Assembly (NCBI GenBank): GCA_965263105.1
Contig: CBDHGL010000003.1
Coordinates: 3,224,001-3,288,000, forward strand
DNA from: JBCCTX01 sp965263105
Lineage (GTDB): Bacteria > Bacteroidota > Bacteroidia > J057
Length of the DNA: 64,000 nt
Reading direction: 5' to 3'
In this document: positions 1-8,830 of the stretch, one piece after another
Layout of the letters: every line of letters starts with the position of its first letter
Numbering within the stretch: position 1 is the stretch's first letter
Made by a program: the position numbers and the translations under genes
The notes under the pieces: generated by a model
What the model was told of the DNA's origin: nothing
The model's input: the letters and a program-made list of their open reading frames with translations, nothing else
The model's database searches: none

Positions 1-387
1 GAGGCGAGTTTCAATAAGTTCAAAGGAAAAATGGGCTTTCATCAACCTAAAATGTTTGTCTAGGCTATATAGGGTTAACATTTCTTCAATAACTTGTTGT
101 AAAATAATGAGATCGGGAATTCCTACTTTGTTGATTCCATTCTGTAGGTTGATTTGTTGGTACTCCCTAATGAGTTCCCAAGAAATATGTATAGGAATTC
201 GTTCCAAAGCCAATAAAGAGTCAATCACCAATAGCTCTCTCCTCACTTTAAGGATTGGGAGAAGTTCAGAAAGAATTAATTCATTCGTACAAACCATATC
301 TTCTTCAATCAACCTAGTAAGCACGTCATCGCCTTGCCTGAAGTATTCAATCCAAACAGAGCTGTCAACCAGAACTTTCTGTATCAT
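1..387 (-). CDS. vapC: VapC-like PIN-domain ribonuclease toxin (partial)
   Basis: Reading leftward from an ATG at 385-387, 129 codons stay open to the window edge, so the C-terminus may lie just outside. The start MIQKVLVDSSVWIEYF is the classic PIN opening with the first acidic residue in VDSSVWIE. Later acidic positions are visible in the E(L)ILSELL region, in IPDLII and in LDKHF near the end. PIN toxins are metal-dependent RNases of about 130 residues, which this matches. Its ATG overlaps the TGA of the upstream antitoxin gene as ATGA, implying translational coupling. Family assignment is confident; the RNA target cannot be told. Confidence 0.9.
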   Translation of the reverse strand, partial: MIQKVLVDSSVWIEYFRQGDDVLTRLIEEDMVCTNELILSELLPILKVRRELLVIDSLLALERIPIHISWELIREYQQINLQNGINKVGIPDLIILQQVIEEMLTLYSLDKHFRLMKAHFSFELIETRL

Positions 388-578
388 TTTCTATCCCTCA
401 AAACATCTAAATCTACCTCTAGGTCAAGTTTCCCTTTAAATGTCAATAACTGTTTCCTTTTTGCACGTTGTATCATATCTTCTAATGCCATCCTGACAGC
501 TTGGCTTTTTGTATGTGTGCCCGTAATTCGCATGACTTCTTCAATAAGTCCTTCAGGAATATCAAGTGTAGTTCTCAT
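384..578 (-). CDS. vapB: VapB-type antitoxin
   Basis: A 64-residue protein opening MRTTLDIPEGLIEEV, the ribbon-helix-helix-like N-terminus of the VapB family (PF09957 type). The phrase KSQAVRMALEDMIQRAK continues the family pattern, and the short tail with GKLDLEVDLDVLRDR resembles the toxin-wrapping C-terminus. It lies directly upstream of the PIN toxin with a 4-bp ATGA overlap. The family usually autorepresses its operon together with the toxin, and a 20-bp near-palindrome lies 20 bp upstream of the start. Length and context fit a complete antitoxin. Confidence 0.92.
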   Translation of the reverse strand: MRTTLDIPEGLIEEVMRITGTHTKSQAVRMALEDMIQRAKRKQLLTFKGKLDLEVDLDVLRDRK

Positions 579-597
579 GTGTATATTTTTATGTATT

Positions 598-617
598 TAT
601 GCATAAATTTACGCATA
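598..617. promoter_or_regulatory. putative VapBC operator palindrome
   Basis: The 20-bp stretch TATGCATAAATTTACGCATA is a continuous inverted repeat matching its own reverse complement at 9 of 10 arm positions. It lies between the divergent vapB start (578) and the esterase start (644), 20 bp upstream of vapB. VapB proteins bind such inverted repeats to autoregulate; assignment here is inference from position and symmetry. Confidence 0.5.
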
Positions 618-643
618 TTATCTGTATTCATAAAGTATTGATT

Positions 644-2224
644 ATGAAAATCCACCTTTCCTTTCTGCTGTTGCTTATATCCTCCGGGACCTACGCCCAG
701 CAGGTAATCCCCCTCTATGAAGGCAAAGCCCCCGGATCTGAAGACTGGACCTGGACGGAGCAGCTAAACACTCAAAATTTCTTTCAAACAGAAATAGTCT
801 ACAATGTTTCCGAACCCACCCTTACAGCTTATCTGCCTCCCTATTATTTGGCGACAGGAACAGCTGTAGTCATCGCGCCAGGAGGAGCTTTTCACGTGTT
901 GAGTATCAATAGCGAGGGGATTGATGTAGCTAAATGGCTCAATAGCAAGGGAATTGCCGCCTTTGTCCTAAAATATCGACTTGCCAGAAGCCATACAGAT
1001 AACCCCGTACAAGAACTCATGGGGAAAATGGCGGATTTTGAAAAGTTGGATTCAGTAAATGCCCCTATCGTCCCTCTGGCCATGGCAGATGGCTTGGAAG
1101 CCATAAAATATGTGCGAGAGCACGCCGAGGAGTTTGATATAAATCCCGATAAGATTGGCTTTATGGGGTTTTCCGCGGGAGGTACCGTTACCATGTCAGT
1201 AGCTTACAATGCTACAGAAGAAAACCGGCCCAATTTTGTTGCCCCCATTTATGCCTATGAATCTGCTGTCATTGGAACCACCCCGCCTAAAGAAAAAACG
1301 CCCATATTTCTAGCAGTTGCAGGAGACGATCAATTGAAATTGATGCCCCATAGCTTGAATCTTTACCAAAAGTGGTTCGAAGCAGGTCATCCGGCAGAAT
1401 TGCATGTATACCAAAAAGGGGGACATGGCTTTGGCATGCAGGAACAGAATCTCCCTACAGATAGCTGGTATGAGCGTTTTGGGGAATGGTTGCAGTTGCA
1501 AGGCTATTTAAAGAAGTTGTATCCCAATAAATATGAAAAACTCTATGGAGAGGAAGCCGTTGCCAAAGGGAAAATAGAAAGAGTTAAACACATGCAGCTC
1601 GACTATGCTAACCTCGCCCGATATAGAGAGGCCAATAAGAAGGTATTGCCCCCTGAGCCGGGAGAAAAAAGGGTCGTATTCTTGGGAAACTCAATTACCG
1701 AAGGCTGGGCCAGAAAGGATTCCACCTTTTTTGCCGAAAACCAGTTTATTGGGAGAGGCATTAGTGGGCAGACCTCGACCCAGTTATTGCTCCGCTTCCG
1801 TCAGGATGTCGTTGACCTACAACCCCAATTGCTGGTAATTCACATAGGGACTAATGACATTGCCGAAAATACGGGTCCCTACGACCCACAATTCACCATG
1901 AGCAATATTCAGTCTATGGTAGAAATTGCGGAGGCGAACAACATAAAAGTTATTTTGGCGTCAGTTCTTCCCCACACCAAATTTGAATGGAACAGAGCTC
2001 TTGGAGATCGATCGGATATGATAATAGAGTTGAATGATCGCTTAAAAGTCTATAGTTCAGAGAAGGATATTCCCTATGTCGATTATCATACTGTCATGAA
2101 AAATGAGCAGAATGGCATGGATGCCGACTTGGCACCTGATGGGGTCCACCCTAGTCCTGAGGGCTTTGAGGTAATGAAGGGACTTTTATTACCCATTATC
2201 CAGGAAACCCTTGCAAAGGAGTAG
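644..2224 (+). CDS. secreted two-domain esterase: alpha/beta hydrolase fused to SGNH/GDSL hydrolase
   Basis: 526 residues beginning MKIHLSFLLLLISSGTYAQQ, a clear Sec signal peptide; this start is preferred over an in-frame ATG at 599, which would put 15 extra residues before the signal. Residues about 30-300 are an alpha/beta hydrolase related to acetyl-xylan esterase and dienelactone hydrolase, with GGAFH oxyanion-type motif, nucleophile Ser177 in GFSAGG and a C-terminal GGHGFG histidine. Residues about 335-526 form an SGNH hydrolase: Ser350 in GNSITEG, GRGISGQT, HIGTND and Asp499/His502 in DGVHP. Both active sites look intact. Likely role: removing acetyl or other ester groups from polysaccharides outside the cytoplasm. 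The fused layout suggests two ester positions on one substrate; substrate is not proven. Confidence 0.88.
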   Translation: MKIHLSFLLLLISSGTYAQQVIPLYEGKAPGSEDWTWTEQLNTQNFFQTEIVYNVSEPTLTAYLPPYYLATGTAVVIAPGGAFHVLSINSEGIDVAKWLNSKGIAAFVLKYRLARSHTDNPVQELMGKMADFEKLDSVNAPIVPLAMADGLEAIKYVREHAEEFDINPDKIGFMGFSAGGTVTMSVAYNATEENRPNFVAPIYAYESAVIGTTPPKEKTPIFLAVAGDDQLKLMPHSLNLYQKWFEAGHPAELHVYQKGGHGFGMQEQNLPTDSWYERFGEWLQLQGYLKKLYPNKYEKLYGEEAVAKGKIERVKHMQLDYANLARYREANKKVLPPEPGEKRVVFLGNSITEGWARKDSTFFAENQFIGRGISGQTSTQLLLRFRQDVVDLQPQLLVIHIGTNDIAENTGPYDPQFTMSNIQSMVEIAEANNIKVILASVLPHTKFEWNRALGDRSDMIIELNDRLKVYSSEKDIPYVDYHTVMKNEQNGMDADLAPDGVHPSPEGFEVMKGLLLPIIQETLAKE

Positions 2225-2363
2225 GTTTATCCTGGAAAGCTTGAGAGGTATTTTTCTTTTTTGACCCGCTTGGAGGGAGGCTGGCTACTATATCTATGTG
2301 ATTCAAATCACTGGAAAAGTAGAAAGCTAAAATTACCTTTATTCAACACTTATAAGTACGCGT

Positions 2364-2603
2364 ATGAAAGACAGATTCAAAGGGATTACTCCCATCATTT
2401 TGCTTTGCCTAACTCTGGGATTGGCCCCTTTTTCCCCAGAACCTCATATTGTAGGAAAAATTCGCTGGGTGATGGGGGGAGCGAAAGGAATGCAAGGGAT
2501 AGATTGGGGAGATCTCTTGCTTCATGGCTTCCCTTGGCTTTTGCTTTTGGCTTGGATATTGGTGTACGGTTTTCCCGTTTTGGGTCATAAGGTTAAAAAA
2601 TAA
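2364..2603 (+). CDS. small two-helix membrane protein, RND-transporter-annotated type
   Basis: 79 residues with two hydrophobic stretches, residues about 9-25 (IILLCLTLGLAPF) and about 55-72 (FPWLLLLAWILVYGF). The phrase LAPFSPEPHIVGKIRW followed by GGAKGMQGIDWGDLLLHG resembles a small conserved Bacteroidota protein often labelled RND transporter by automatic annotation, although it is far too small to be one. ATG start and lysine-rich end (GHKVKK) are consistent with a real gene. It stands alone, 139 bp downstream of the esterase and on the same strand. Function unknown. Confidence 0.65.
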   Translation: MKDRFKGITPIILLCLTLGLAPFSPEPHIVGKIRWVMGGAKGMQGIDWGDLLLHGFPWLLLLAWILVYGFPVLGHKVKK

Positions 2604-2722
2604 TGGGGCTGTTCAACTGCCTGAGTTATTTAGGGGAGATTTTTCCAGTTTTGCCTTCCACTGAGGAGAATTCCTGGGAATGGAGCTTGTAGCTGTGCAA
2701 TAAATATCTACATTAATGAGAC

Positions 2723-4000
2723 TCATTCCACGATCGCCTGATAGATCAAGGCACGCAACTTGTTGTGATCATCCAATTTCGAAGCGGGTATTACCTGGGT
2801 GAAATACACCACCACCAGCTCTTCTTGGGGATCCACCCAATAGGAAGAATGGTAGGCTCCGCCCCATCCATACTCTCCTTTGGAGCCCAAAACCCCTCTG
2901 GCCCCCAGGTCCTCTACTACAGAAAAACCCAGCCCAAAGCCACTTCCTTGCCGCCAATTCCCCGGCATTTCCTTAAGGTGGCTGACGGTCATTAGTTCTA
3001 CCGTTTTAGGAGAAATAATTCTCACCCCATTTAGTTTTCCGCCATTGAGCATCATCTGTAAAAATTTGGCGTAATCCTGTGCCGTGCTTAAGTAACCTGC
3101 CCCACCTGAGAAACTGGTTCGGGGACCCTCAACATAAGCTCCCTGTCCGACCATGGCACTCACATCAGGGGTCCTTTTCAATCCTTCATCCGTGGTTGAA
3201 TAAACGACTGCCAGTCGGTCGGCTTTCTCTTTGGGCAGATAAAAATGGGTATCCTCCATCCCTAAGGGATCTAGAATCTTTTCCTGGAGAAATTGATCCA
3301 AAGGAACTCCTGAAACAACCTCAATTAAGGCCCCCAGGATATCTGTATTATACCCGTAGACGAATTTCTCGCCGGGCTGGGCATCAAAGGGTAAGCTGGC
3401 CATTTTTTTGACCGTTTCCAGTATGGGTTCCTCTCTGTGGGCAAAATACCAGCCTTGGATTTCTGCCTCCTTCCAAAGGTCCTTGGCAACCCCATTTCCA
3501 TATCCAATGCCCGCTGTATGGGTGAGTAGGTCTCGGATCGTAATAAGGCGCTTAGCATCCACTATTTCGTAACTGCCCTCCTCGTTAGGAACAGCGACGG
3601 TTGTCTTTAGGAATTCAGGTATAAATTTTCCGATTGGGTCACTTATCAGCAATTTCCCTTCCTCCTGAAGCATCATGATACCTACGCTTACGATGGCCTT
3701 GGTCTGAGAGGCGATGCGAAAGATGCTATTCTCTTTCAAGGGATCTTTGCTTTCCATATCCCGGTATCCGAAGGCTTTAGAGTAAACGATTTCTCCTTTA
3801 CGTGCCACCAGGACCATGGAACCCGGTAATAAGCCTTTGTCTGAATAGTCTTGGAAGGTCTCACTCAATACCGCTAGTCTTTGGGAAGACATACCCAATT
3901 GTTCGGGCTTTGTGAGGACGATTTCCTGGGCACTTAATCCTTGAAAAAGAAAGAGAATTAAGCAAAAAGTAAAGTATTTAGACGCGAGTTGGTAGTTCAT
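2723..4000 (-). CDS. secreted beta-lactamase-fold serine hydrolase (class C/PBP-like)
   Basis: 425 residues. The first ATG is at 4000; two codons upstream is only a TTG. The N-terminus has a signal peptide ending LFQGLSAQ. The catalytic Ser-x-x-Lys is SQTK at residues about 98-101, the second motif is Tyr-Gly-Tyr in FVYGYNTD (about 215-217), and the third region is GWGGAYHSSYW near the C-terminus. This is the PF00144 family, which includes esterases, D-peptidases and class C beta-lactamases. The Y-G-Y form of motif two is common in Bacteroidota members that are not true beta-lactamases. Probably periplasmic or secreted; substrate unknown. The stop lies in a region without an obvious hairpin. 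Confidence 0.85.
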   Translation of the reverse strand: MNYQLASKYFTFCLILFLFQGLSAQEIVLTKPEQLGMSSQRLAVLSETFQDYSDKGLLPGSMVLVARKGEIVYSKAFGYRDMESKDPLKENSIFRIASQTKAIVSVGIMMLQEEGKLLISDPIGKFIPEFLKTTVAVPNEEGSYEIVDAKRLITIRDLLTHTAGIGYGNGVAKDLWKEAEIQGWYFAHREEPILETVKKMASLPFDAQPGEKFVYGYNTDILGALIEVVSGVPLDQFLQEKILDPLGMEDTHFYLPKEKADRLAVVYSTTDEGLKRTPDVSAMVGQGAYVEGPRTSFSGGAGYLSTAQDYAKFLQMMLNGGKLNGVRIISPKTVELMTVSHLKEMPGNWRQGSGFGLGFSVVEDLGARGVLGSKGEYGWGGAYHSSYWVDPQEELVVVYFTQVIPASKLDDHNKLRALIYQAIVE

Positions 4001-4062
4001 AAGCAAGGGAAATGGTAATTGAAAAATAATTAATGGATAAATGAAAAAGAAAAAATCTCGGT

Positions 4063-4620
4063 TTAGCCAAGGAGTTCCTTCACGGCAATAGTTATATCTA
4101 AATTTTTCAAAGTAATTTGATCTCCAGGAGAATAGATAGATGTTGAAGTATAGGTGTTATCTTCAGGATTAGTATAAACTTCAAGTTTATGATCTACTAA
4201 ATTGACAATCCAATATTCAACAATCCCCGCCTCTGCATAGAGAGGAAGTTTCAGTCGTTGATCTTTAGCCAGGGTACTGTCGGCAACTTCGATGAGGAGG
4301 AGTACGTCTTCGGGGCCTGGGTGCCTCTCTGCATAGAAATCCTCCGAAAATGTTAGCAAAGCGATATCTGGCTCAGGTTCTGAGTGATCTTCAATGGTTA
4401 TGGGATCTTGAACACTGATAGTAACCCGATTACTAAGCAGTTGATACATCAATGAAGTAATTCTCTTTACATGGCTAGTATGAAGGCTACTTAGGGGACT
4501 CATTTTTATGATTTCTCCTTTTATCAATTCCACACGGTCATCGGGATCCAAAATGCCGACCTCTACCATTTTATGATATTCTGCAACAGTCAGCAATCGC
4601 TTTTCTATATTCGCTACCAT
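4063..4620 (-). CDS. Uma2 family (DUF820) PD-(D/E)XK nuclease-fold protein
   Basis: The start at 4620 gives MVANIEKRLLTVAEYHKMVEVG, the usual Uma2 opening; an upstream ATG at 4650 adds ten residues. Core motifs are DRVELIKGEII, EPEPDIALL with the acidic active-site residues, and DVLLLIEVADST followed by Lys, together the PD-(D/E)XK layout. The C-terminal half carries YWIVNLVDHKLEVY, also typical. The family is abundant in cyanobacteria and Bacteroidota; biochemical roles are largely unknown. Its start lies 85 bp from the divergent esterase gene at 4706. Complete by length (185 residues). Confidence 0.88.
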   Translation of the reverse strand: MVANIEKRLLTVAEYHKMVEVGILDPDDRVELIKGEIIKMSPLSSLHTSHVKRITSLMYQLLSNRVTISVQDPITIEDHSEPEPDIALLTFSEDFYAERHPGPEDVLLLIEVADSTLAKDQRLKLPLYAEAGIVEYWIVNLVDHKLEVYTNPEDNTYTSTSIYSPGDQITLKNLDITIAVKELLG

Positions 4621-4705
4621 AAGACCTATACTTTCCCTAAATATACTCAATTTTTCTATGTGGGTTTTGGGGTAAAAAAATAGGAGCTTTAGTTAACTTA
4701 TCCAG

Positions 4706-5608
4706 ATGAAATTGACGCATATCCTGGTCCTATTGATAGCCTTGGTAAACACTGCCTATTCCCAGAAGGAAATTCTCCTTTATCCGAGAAAAATCCCCAA
4801 TTCTCGCAAGGTGCCCGATCCAGAGCGAATAGAGCATCGGGGAGGAAGAGCAGGAAGAGCCTTTGTCAAAACTTCCATTCCTACCTTGGCCATTTTTCAG
4901 CCTTCATATCCCAATGGAAAGGCCCTTATTGTCTGTCCAGGGGGAGGATATGCCAAAACCGCCTATGACAAAGAAGGAGTTTGGGTAGCTGAGGCTCTGC
5001 TGGAAGATAGTATCACTGTATTTGTGTTGAAATACCGGATTCCTCAGGTCTTGACCAATGAAGACCCTTCGATGGCTCCCCTACAGGATGCTCAGCAGGC
5101 TATTCGATATGTGCGAAAAAATGCTGGATCCTTTCAAATAGATTCTCAAAGAATAGGGATCATGGGTTTTTCAGCTGGAGGACACCTAGCTGCTTCTGCT
5201 GCTACACATTTTGAGATGATAGCCGATAAAAAGGCTCCTCAAGATATTTCAGTTCGTCCCGACTTTGTTGCATTAGTGTATCCTGTAATCAGTTTCACGG
5301 ATGAACTGACCCATCTAGGTTCTCGAACCAATTTAATCGGGGCTTTCCCTGATCAAGAGGCTATCTATTTCTGGTCCAATGAATTGCAGGTCAGTTCTCA
5401 ATCCCCTCCTGCATTTTTAATTCATGCAGCAGATGACCAAGCTGTTCCTGTTGGGAATAGCCTTGCATACTATGAGGCTTGTATCGAAAAGGGCGTACCT
5501 GTTGAAATGCACCTCTATCCTGCGGGAGGCCATGGCTTTGGTTTGTATAATACCACAACGCAAGATATTTGGATAGATCGCTTAAGGAATTGGTTGAAGG
5601 GACTGTAA
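4706..5608 (+). CDS. secreted alpha/beta hydrolase (acetyl-xylan-esterase-like)
   Basis: 300 residues with signal peptide MKLTHILVLLIALVNTAYSQ. CPGGGYAKTAYDKEG is the oxyanion-type region, Ser156 sits in GFSAGGH, and the acid and base are in HAADDQAVP and GGHGFG. The layout matches the single-domain BD-FAE/acetyl-esterase group and is the counterpart of the N-terminal half of the fused esterase at 644-2224, so the region holds two related deacetylase-type enzymes. The family removes acetyl or feruloyl groups from xylan-type glycans; the substrate here is inferred only. It ends 27 bp before a bidirectional terminator. Confidence 0.87.
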   Translation: MKLTHILVLLIALVNTAYSQKEILLYPRKIPNSRKVPDPERIEHRGGRAGRAFVKTSIPTLAIFQPSYPNGKALIVCPGGGYAKTAYDKEGVWVAEALLEDSITVFVLKYRIPQVLTNEDPSMAPLQDAQQAIRYVRKNAGSFQIDSQRIGIMGFSAGGHLAASAATHFEMIADKKAPQDISVRPDFVALVYPVISFTDELTHLGSRTNLIGAFPDQEAIYFWSNELQVSSQSPPAFLIHAADDQAVPVGNSLAYYEACIEKGVPVEMHLYPAGGHGFGLYNTTTQDIWIDRLRNWLKGL

Positions 5609-5634
5609 TAGAATCGGATGGTGCCCAAAAAATT

Positions 5635-5670
5635 CCAGACCTTCTGAATTAGCGTAATCAGAAAGTCTGG
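5635..5670. terminator. bidirectional rho-independent terminator
   Basis: CCAGACCTTCTGA (5635-5647) pairs with TCAGAAAGTCTGG (5658-5670), one mismatch, with a 10-nt loop. On the plus strand it is followed by GTTTTATTTT, and on the minus strand by AATTTTTT. It separates the convergent esterase (ends 5608) and pirin gene (ends 5693). Confidence 0.8.
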
Positions 5671-5692
5671 GAGTTTTATTTTCCATGTGAAT

Positions 5693-6553
5693 TTAAGCCA
5701 TGGGAAGTTCCATGAGCAAAATCCGTGTACCTGCCTCTGCTGAAACTCCGAAAGAGTTGGTATCAGTTAAGCCTAATCCGTCGCGCTTTTCCATTTCCTG
5801 TCCATCAATGACAGCAGAACCCTCCAGGATGAAGGCATAAACCCCATTTCCCTCCTTTTTTAGGGGGTAGTGGGTCTCCGTAGGGCTGTCAAAGGCGCCA
5901 ATGTGGAACCATGCATCCTGATGAATCCATACCCCTTGATCCTCAGCATGTGGAGAAAGAACTTGAGAAAACTCGTTGGGAGTGAGTAATTCCCCTATGG
6001 TTATTTGGTCATATCTAGGACTTACATTTTTCTGATTGGGGAAAACCCATATCTGGAGGAATTTCACTTCCTCATCTTTGTTCTTATTGTACTCACTATG
6101 AGATACTCCTGTACCCGCACTCATTACTTGGATTTCTCCTTCTTTGATGACAGCCGTATTACCCATGCTGTCTTTGTGCTCCAGGGCACCGCTCAAGGGA
6201 AGAGAAATAATCTCCATGTTATTGTGAGGGTGGGTACCAAAGCCCATACCGGGTGCTACGGTGTCGTCGTTCAGCACCCGAAGGACGCCAAAGTTTATCC
6301 TTTCAGGATTGTAGTAATTGGCGAAACTGAAGCTGTGGTAAGAGTTCAGCCAGCCGTGGTTGGCGTGTCCCCTGCTATCCGCTTTGTGCAAAACCTGTGT
6401 TGCTGTGTTAGTTTTCATAAGTTTTTTCTGATTAAGTCCCATTCGATTTATGTGCTTTTCAGTTTTGGCCTGAGTCAATGATGCAAGATTCGCTGTCAAT
6501 CCGATCCAGGCGGAACCTATTAGCGTATTTGTCATAAATTTTTTGCGATCCAT
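5693..6553 (-). CDS. pirin family protein with exported-type N-terminus
   Basis: 286 residues. The pirin cupin core starts near residue 45 (VLHKADSRGHANHGWLNSYHSF) and contains the metal ligands in GTHPHNNMEII and GVSHSEYN with a later glutamate, as in the iron-binding pirins YhhW and human pirin. About 40 residues precede the core: MDRKKFMTNTLIGSAWIGLTA, a signal-like hydrophobic segment with DRKKF where Tat signals have RR. A second methionine at KKLMKTNTATQ would give a normal cytoplasmic pirin, so the localisation is uncertain. Family members have quercetinase or redox-sensor activity. It diverges from the sigma-54 activator gene with 156 bp between. Confidence 0.88.
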   Translation of the reverse strand: MDRKKFMTNTLIGSAWIGLTANLASLTQAKTEKHINRMGLNQKKLMKTNTATQVLHKADSRGHANHGWLNSYHSFSFANYYNPERINFGVLRVLNDDTVAPGMGFGTHPHNNMEIISLPLSGALEHKDSMGNTAVIKEGEIQVMSAGTGVSHSEYNKNKDEEVKFLQIWVFPNQKNVSPRYDQITIGELLTPNEFSQVLSPHAEDQGVWIHQDAWFHIGAFDSPTETHYPLKKEGNGVYAFILEGSAVIDGQEMEKRDGLGLTDTNSFGVSAEAGTRILLMELPMA

Positions 6554-6709
6554 TCGTTATCCATTTGCTAAATTGTAAGTCCAATGGTGTGCCAATTCGT
6601 AATGGAATGACTATCAATATTTTATGACATATTCCTGGGATTTGTTTTTCTCACAGGTGAGAAATTTCCGATATTTGAGAAAAATGTATTTCTTTTTCCC
6701 ATATCGACT

Positions 6710-8830
6710 ATGGAGTCAACTCAATTTTTAATTCAGGCCAAGGAGTGGCAGTTGGATAATATGCCGTATGAGGTGATGTGGATTGACCCAAAAGGGACCA
6801 TTCAGTACATCAATAAGGCGCTGTGTGATAAGCTAGGATACGCCAAAAATGAAGCTGAGGGCCTTTCTATTTATGAGATTAACCCCAGAACAACTCAGAA
6901 ATCTTGGAAAAAACATTGGGAGGAGGTTAATCGAGAGGGGATCGTGAACTTCAAAACTATTCACAAGCGTAAAGACGGCTTTCTGTATGATGTAGAGGTT
7001 TATGCACAACTTTTCTCAAATAATGGAAAAAGCCTGATCTGTGCCATTGTTAACGAGATTACCCAATCTTCCTTTTACAAGCGAATCCTGGATAAGGCGG
7101 AAGAACTGGTTTCTGTTGGGGGATGGAAATTAAATCTCCAGGATGATTCCCTCATCGCTACCGATCAATTGCTAGAGATTTTTAAGGTGAAGGATTCGGA
7201 GGAAATCCGCCCAGTTCATCTGATCAAATACTTTAAAGATCCCGATCGCTTCCAAGAATTGATCTCTAATGCTTTGCTAAAAGGGGATTTTTTTGATGAA
7301 GTATTAGAAATAGAGGACGCAGAAGGAAAGCATAAGTGGTTGAGAATGGCTGGTCAAGCCATACATGTCAACGAGCAAATCACCAAGATGATTGGGGTTT
7401 ATCAGGATGTTACAGAATCTTATGAAAATACCTTGTCTCTCCGCTTATTCAAAGAAATCATCAACCAATCAGAGGATATTGTATTTGTATGGAGCAAGGA
7501 AGGGAAATTGTTAGATTTTAGCCATTCGGCCCTTCATCAGTTGGGCTTTGACAACGAAGAATTAGCTGATATATCCATCTTCGAGCTCGATCCAGAGATA
7601 GATGAAAAATGGTGGGCGCAGCACTTTCAGGATCTCATTAAGCGGAAGAATTTCCGTATGGAATGGAAAGCTACTCGGAAAGATGGAAGCCAGTTCCCAG
7701 TGGATATTTCGGTCAACCACATTGTCTATCGAGGGAGGGATCTCAACTGCGCTGTCCTAAGAGATATTTCCGATAGGAAGGTGTTTGAGACAGATTTGAA
7801 ACGCGCCTTTGAGGAAATCCAGGGGCTGAAAAATCAATTAGAGAAGGAGAATGAATACCTGCAGGAGCAAATTCGCTATGCATACAAATTTGAGAACATC
7901 ATTTGCCAGAGTGAGGCCTACGCCAAGGTCCTGAAGCAAGTTATGCAGGTTGCTCCCACCGGTACTACTGTTTTAATCACAGGGGAATCGGGAACGGGAA
8001 AAGAACTATTAGCCAATGCCCTTCACCAGCAAAGCAAGCGAAAGGACAACGTACTCGTGAAGGTCAATTGTGCCACCCTTCCCAAAGAGCTATTTGAAAG
8101 TGAGTTGTTTGGGCATGAAAAAGGGGCATTCACAGGGGCCGTTTCAGCCAAGGAAGGAAAATTTTCCCTAGCGGATAAGGGGACTATTTTCTTGGATGAG
8201 ATTGGGGAAGTGCCTATAGAGTTGCAGGCTAAATTACTTCGAGTCCTGCAGGAAGGGGAGTTTGATGTGCTAGGGGGAAAAACGGTAAAAGTTGATGTGC
8301 GGATCATTGCTGCTACCAATCGGAATTTAGAGAGAATGGTTGAGGAAGGAAAGTTCAGAGAAGACCTGTATTATCGGTTAAATGTATTTCCTATACACAA
8401 CATCCCCCTGAGAGAGCGCAAAGAAGATATCCCTTTTCTGGCTCAATATTTTTTGGAAAAATATGCCAAGAAGGTGGGAAAGGCTTTTAAACGAGTTTCC
8501 AAGAAAACCCTTAAGGCCCTAATGGATTATCCCTTTCCGGGCAATATCAGGGAGTTGGAAAACCTCATTGAACGAGCGGTTGTCATTGAGGAAGGAAGCA
8601 CCTTATTTCCAGGTGATTGGATGCCTGCTTCCCCAAAGGTGAAAAAGGCCCCGAATACCTTTCTCTCTTTTGAAGAAATGCAGCGGGACTACATCATTCA
8701 GGTATTAACCCAAACAAAGGGTAAGGTGAGTGGTCCTGGGGGAGCTGCGGAGATTTTAGAAATTAAGAGCAAGACCCTTTTTGCCAAAATGAAGAAACTC
8801 GGGATTGAGCGGAAGGTGATAGTAGGATAG
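6710..8830 (+). CDS. PAS-domain sigma-54-dependent transcriptional activator
   Basis: 706 residues. Three PAS/PAC-like sensor segments occupy about 12-120, 125-235 and 245-365, followed by a short coiled coil (about 366-395). The AAA+ domain has Walker A GESGTGKE at 425-432, the sigma-54 contact loop GAFTGA at 472-477, Walker B IFLDEIGEVP near 500 and a sensor arginine region NRNLERM. The C-terminus (about 660-706) holds a Fis-type helix-turn-helix, GGAAEILEIKSKTLFAKMKKLGI. There is no receiver domain, so signals probably enter through the PAS domains. It stands alone, diverging from the pirin gene; target promoters are not evident in the window. Confidence 0.93.
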   Translation: MESTQFLIQAKEWQLDNMPYEVMWIDPKGTIQYINKALCDKLGYAKNEAEGLSIYEINPRTTQKSWKKHWEEVNREGIVNFKTIHKRKDGFLYDVEVYAQLFSNNGKSLICAIVNEITQSSFYKRILDKAEELVSVGGWKLNLQDDSLIATDQLLEIFKVKDSEEIRPVHLIKYFKDPDRFQELISNALLKGDFFDEVLEIEDAEGKHKWLRMAGQAIHVNEQITKMIGVYQDVTESYENTLSLRLFKEIINQSEDIVFVWSKEGKLLDFSHSALHQLGFDNEELADISIFELDPEIDEKWWAQHFQDLIKRKNFRMEWKATRKDGSQFPVDISVNHIVYRGRDLNCAVLRDISDRKVFETDLKRAFEEIQGLKNQLEKENEYLQEQIRYAYKFENIICQSEAYAKVLKQVMQVAPTGTTVLITGESGTGKELLANALHQQSKRKDNVLVKVNCATLPKELFESELFGHEKGAFTGAVSAKEGKFSLADKGTIFLDEIGEVPIELQAKLLRVLQEGEFDVLGGKTVKVDVRIIAATNRNLERMVEEGKFREDLYYRLNVFPIHNIPLRERKEDIPFLAQYFLEKYAKKVGKAFKRVSKKTLKALMDYPFPGNIRELENLIERAVVIEEGSTLFPGDWMPASPKVKKAPNTFLSFEEMQRDYIIQVLTQTKGKVSGPGGAAEILEIKSKTLFAKMKKLGIERKVIVG

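Noticed and set aside
56..439. Open frame on the plus strand of 127 codons
   Set aside because: It lies antisense to the coupled vapBC genes, whose motifs are clear, and its translation shows no domain or signal.
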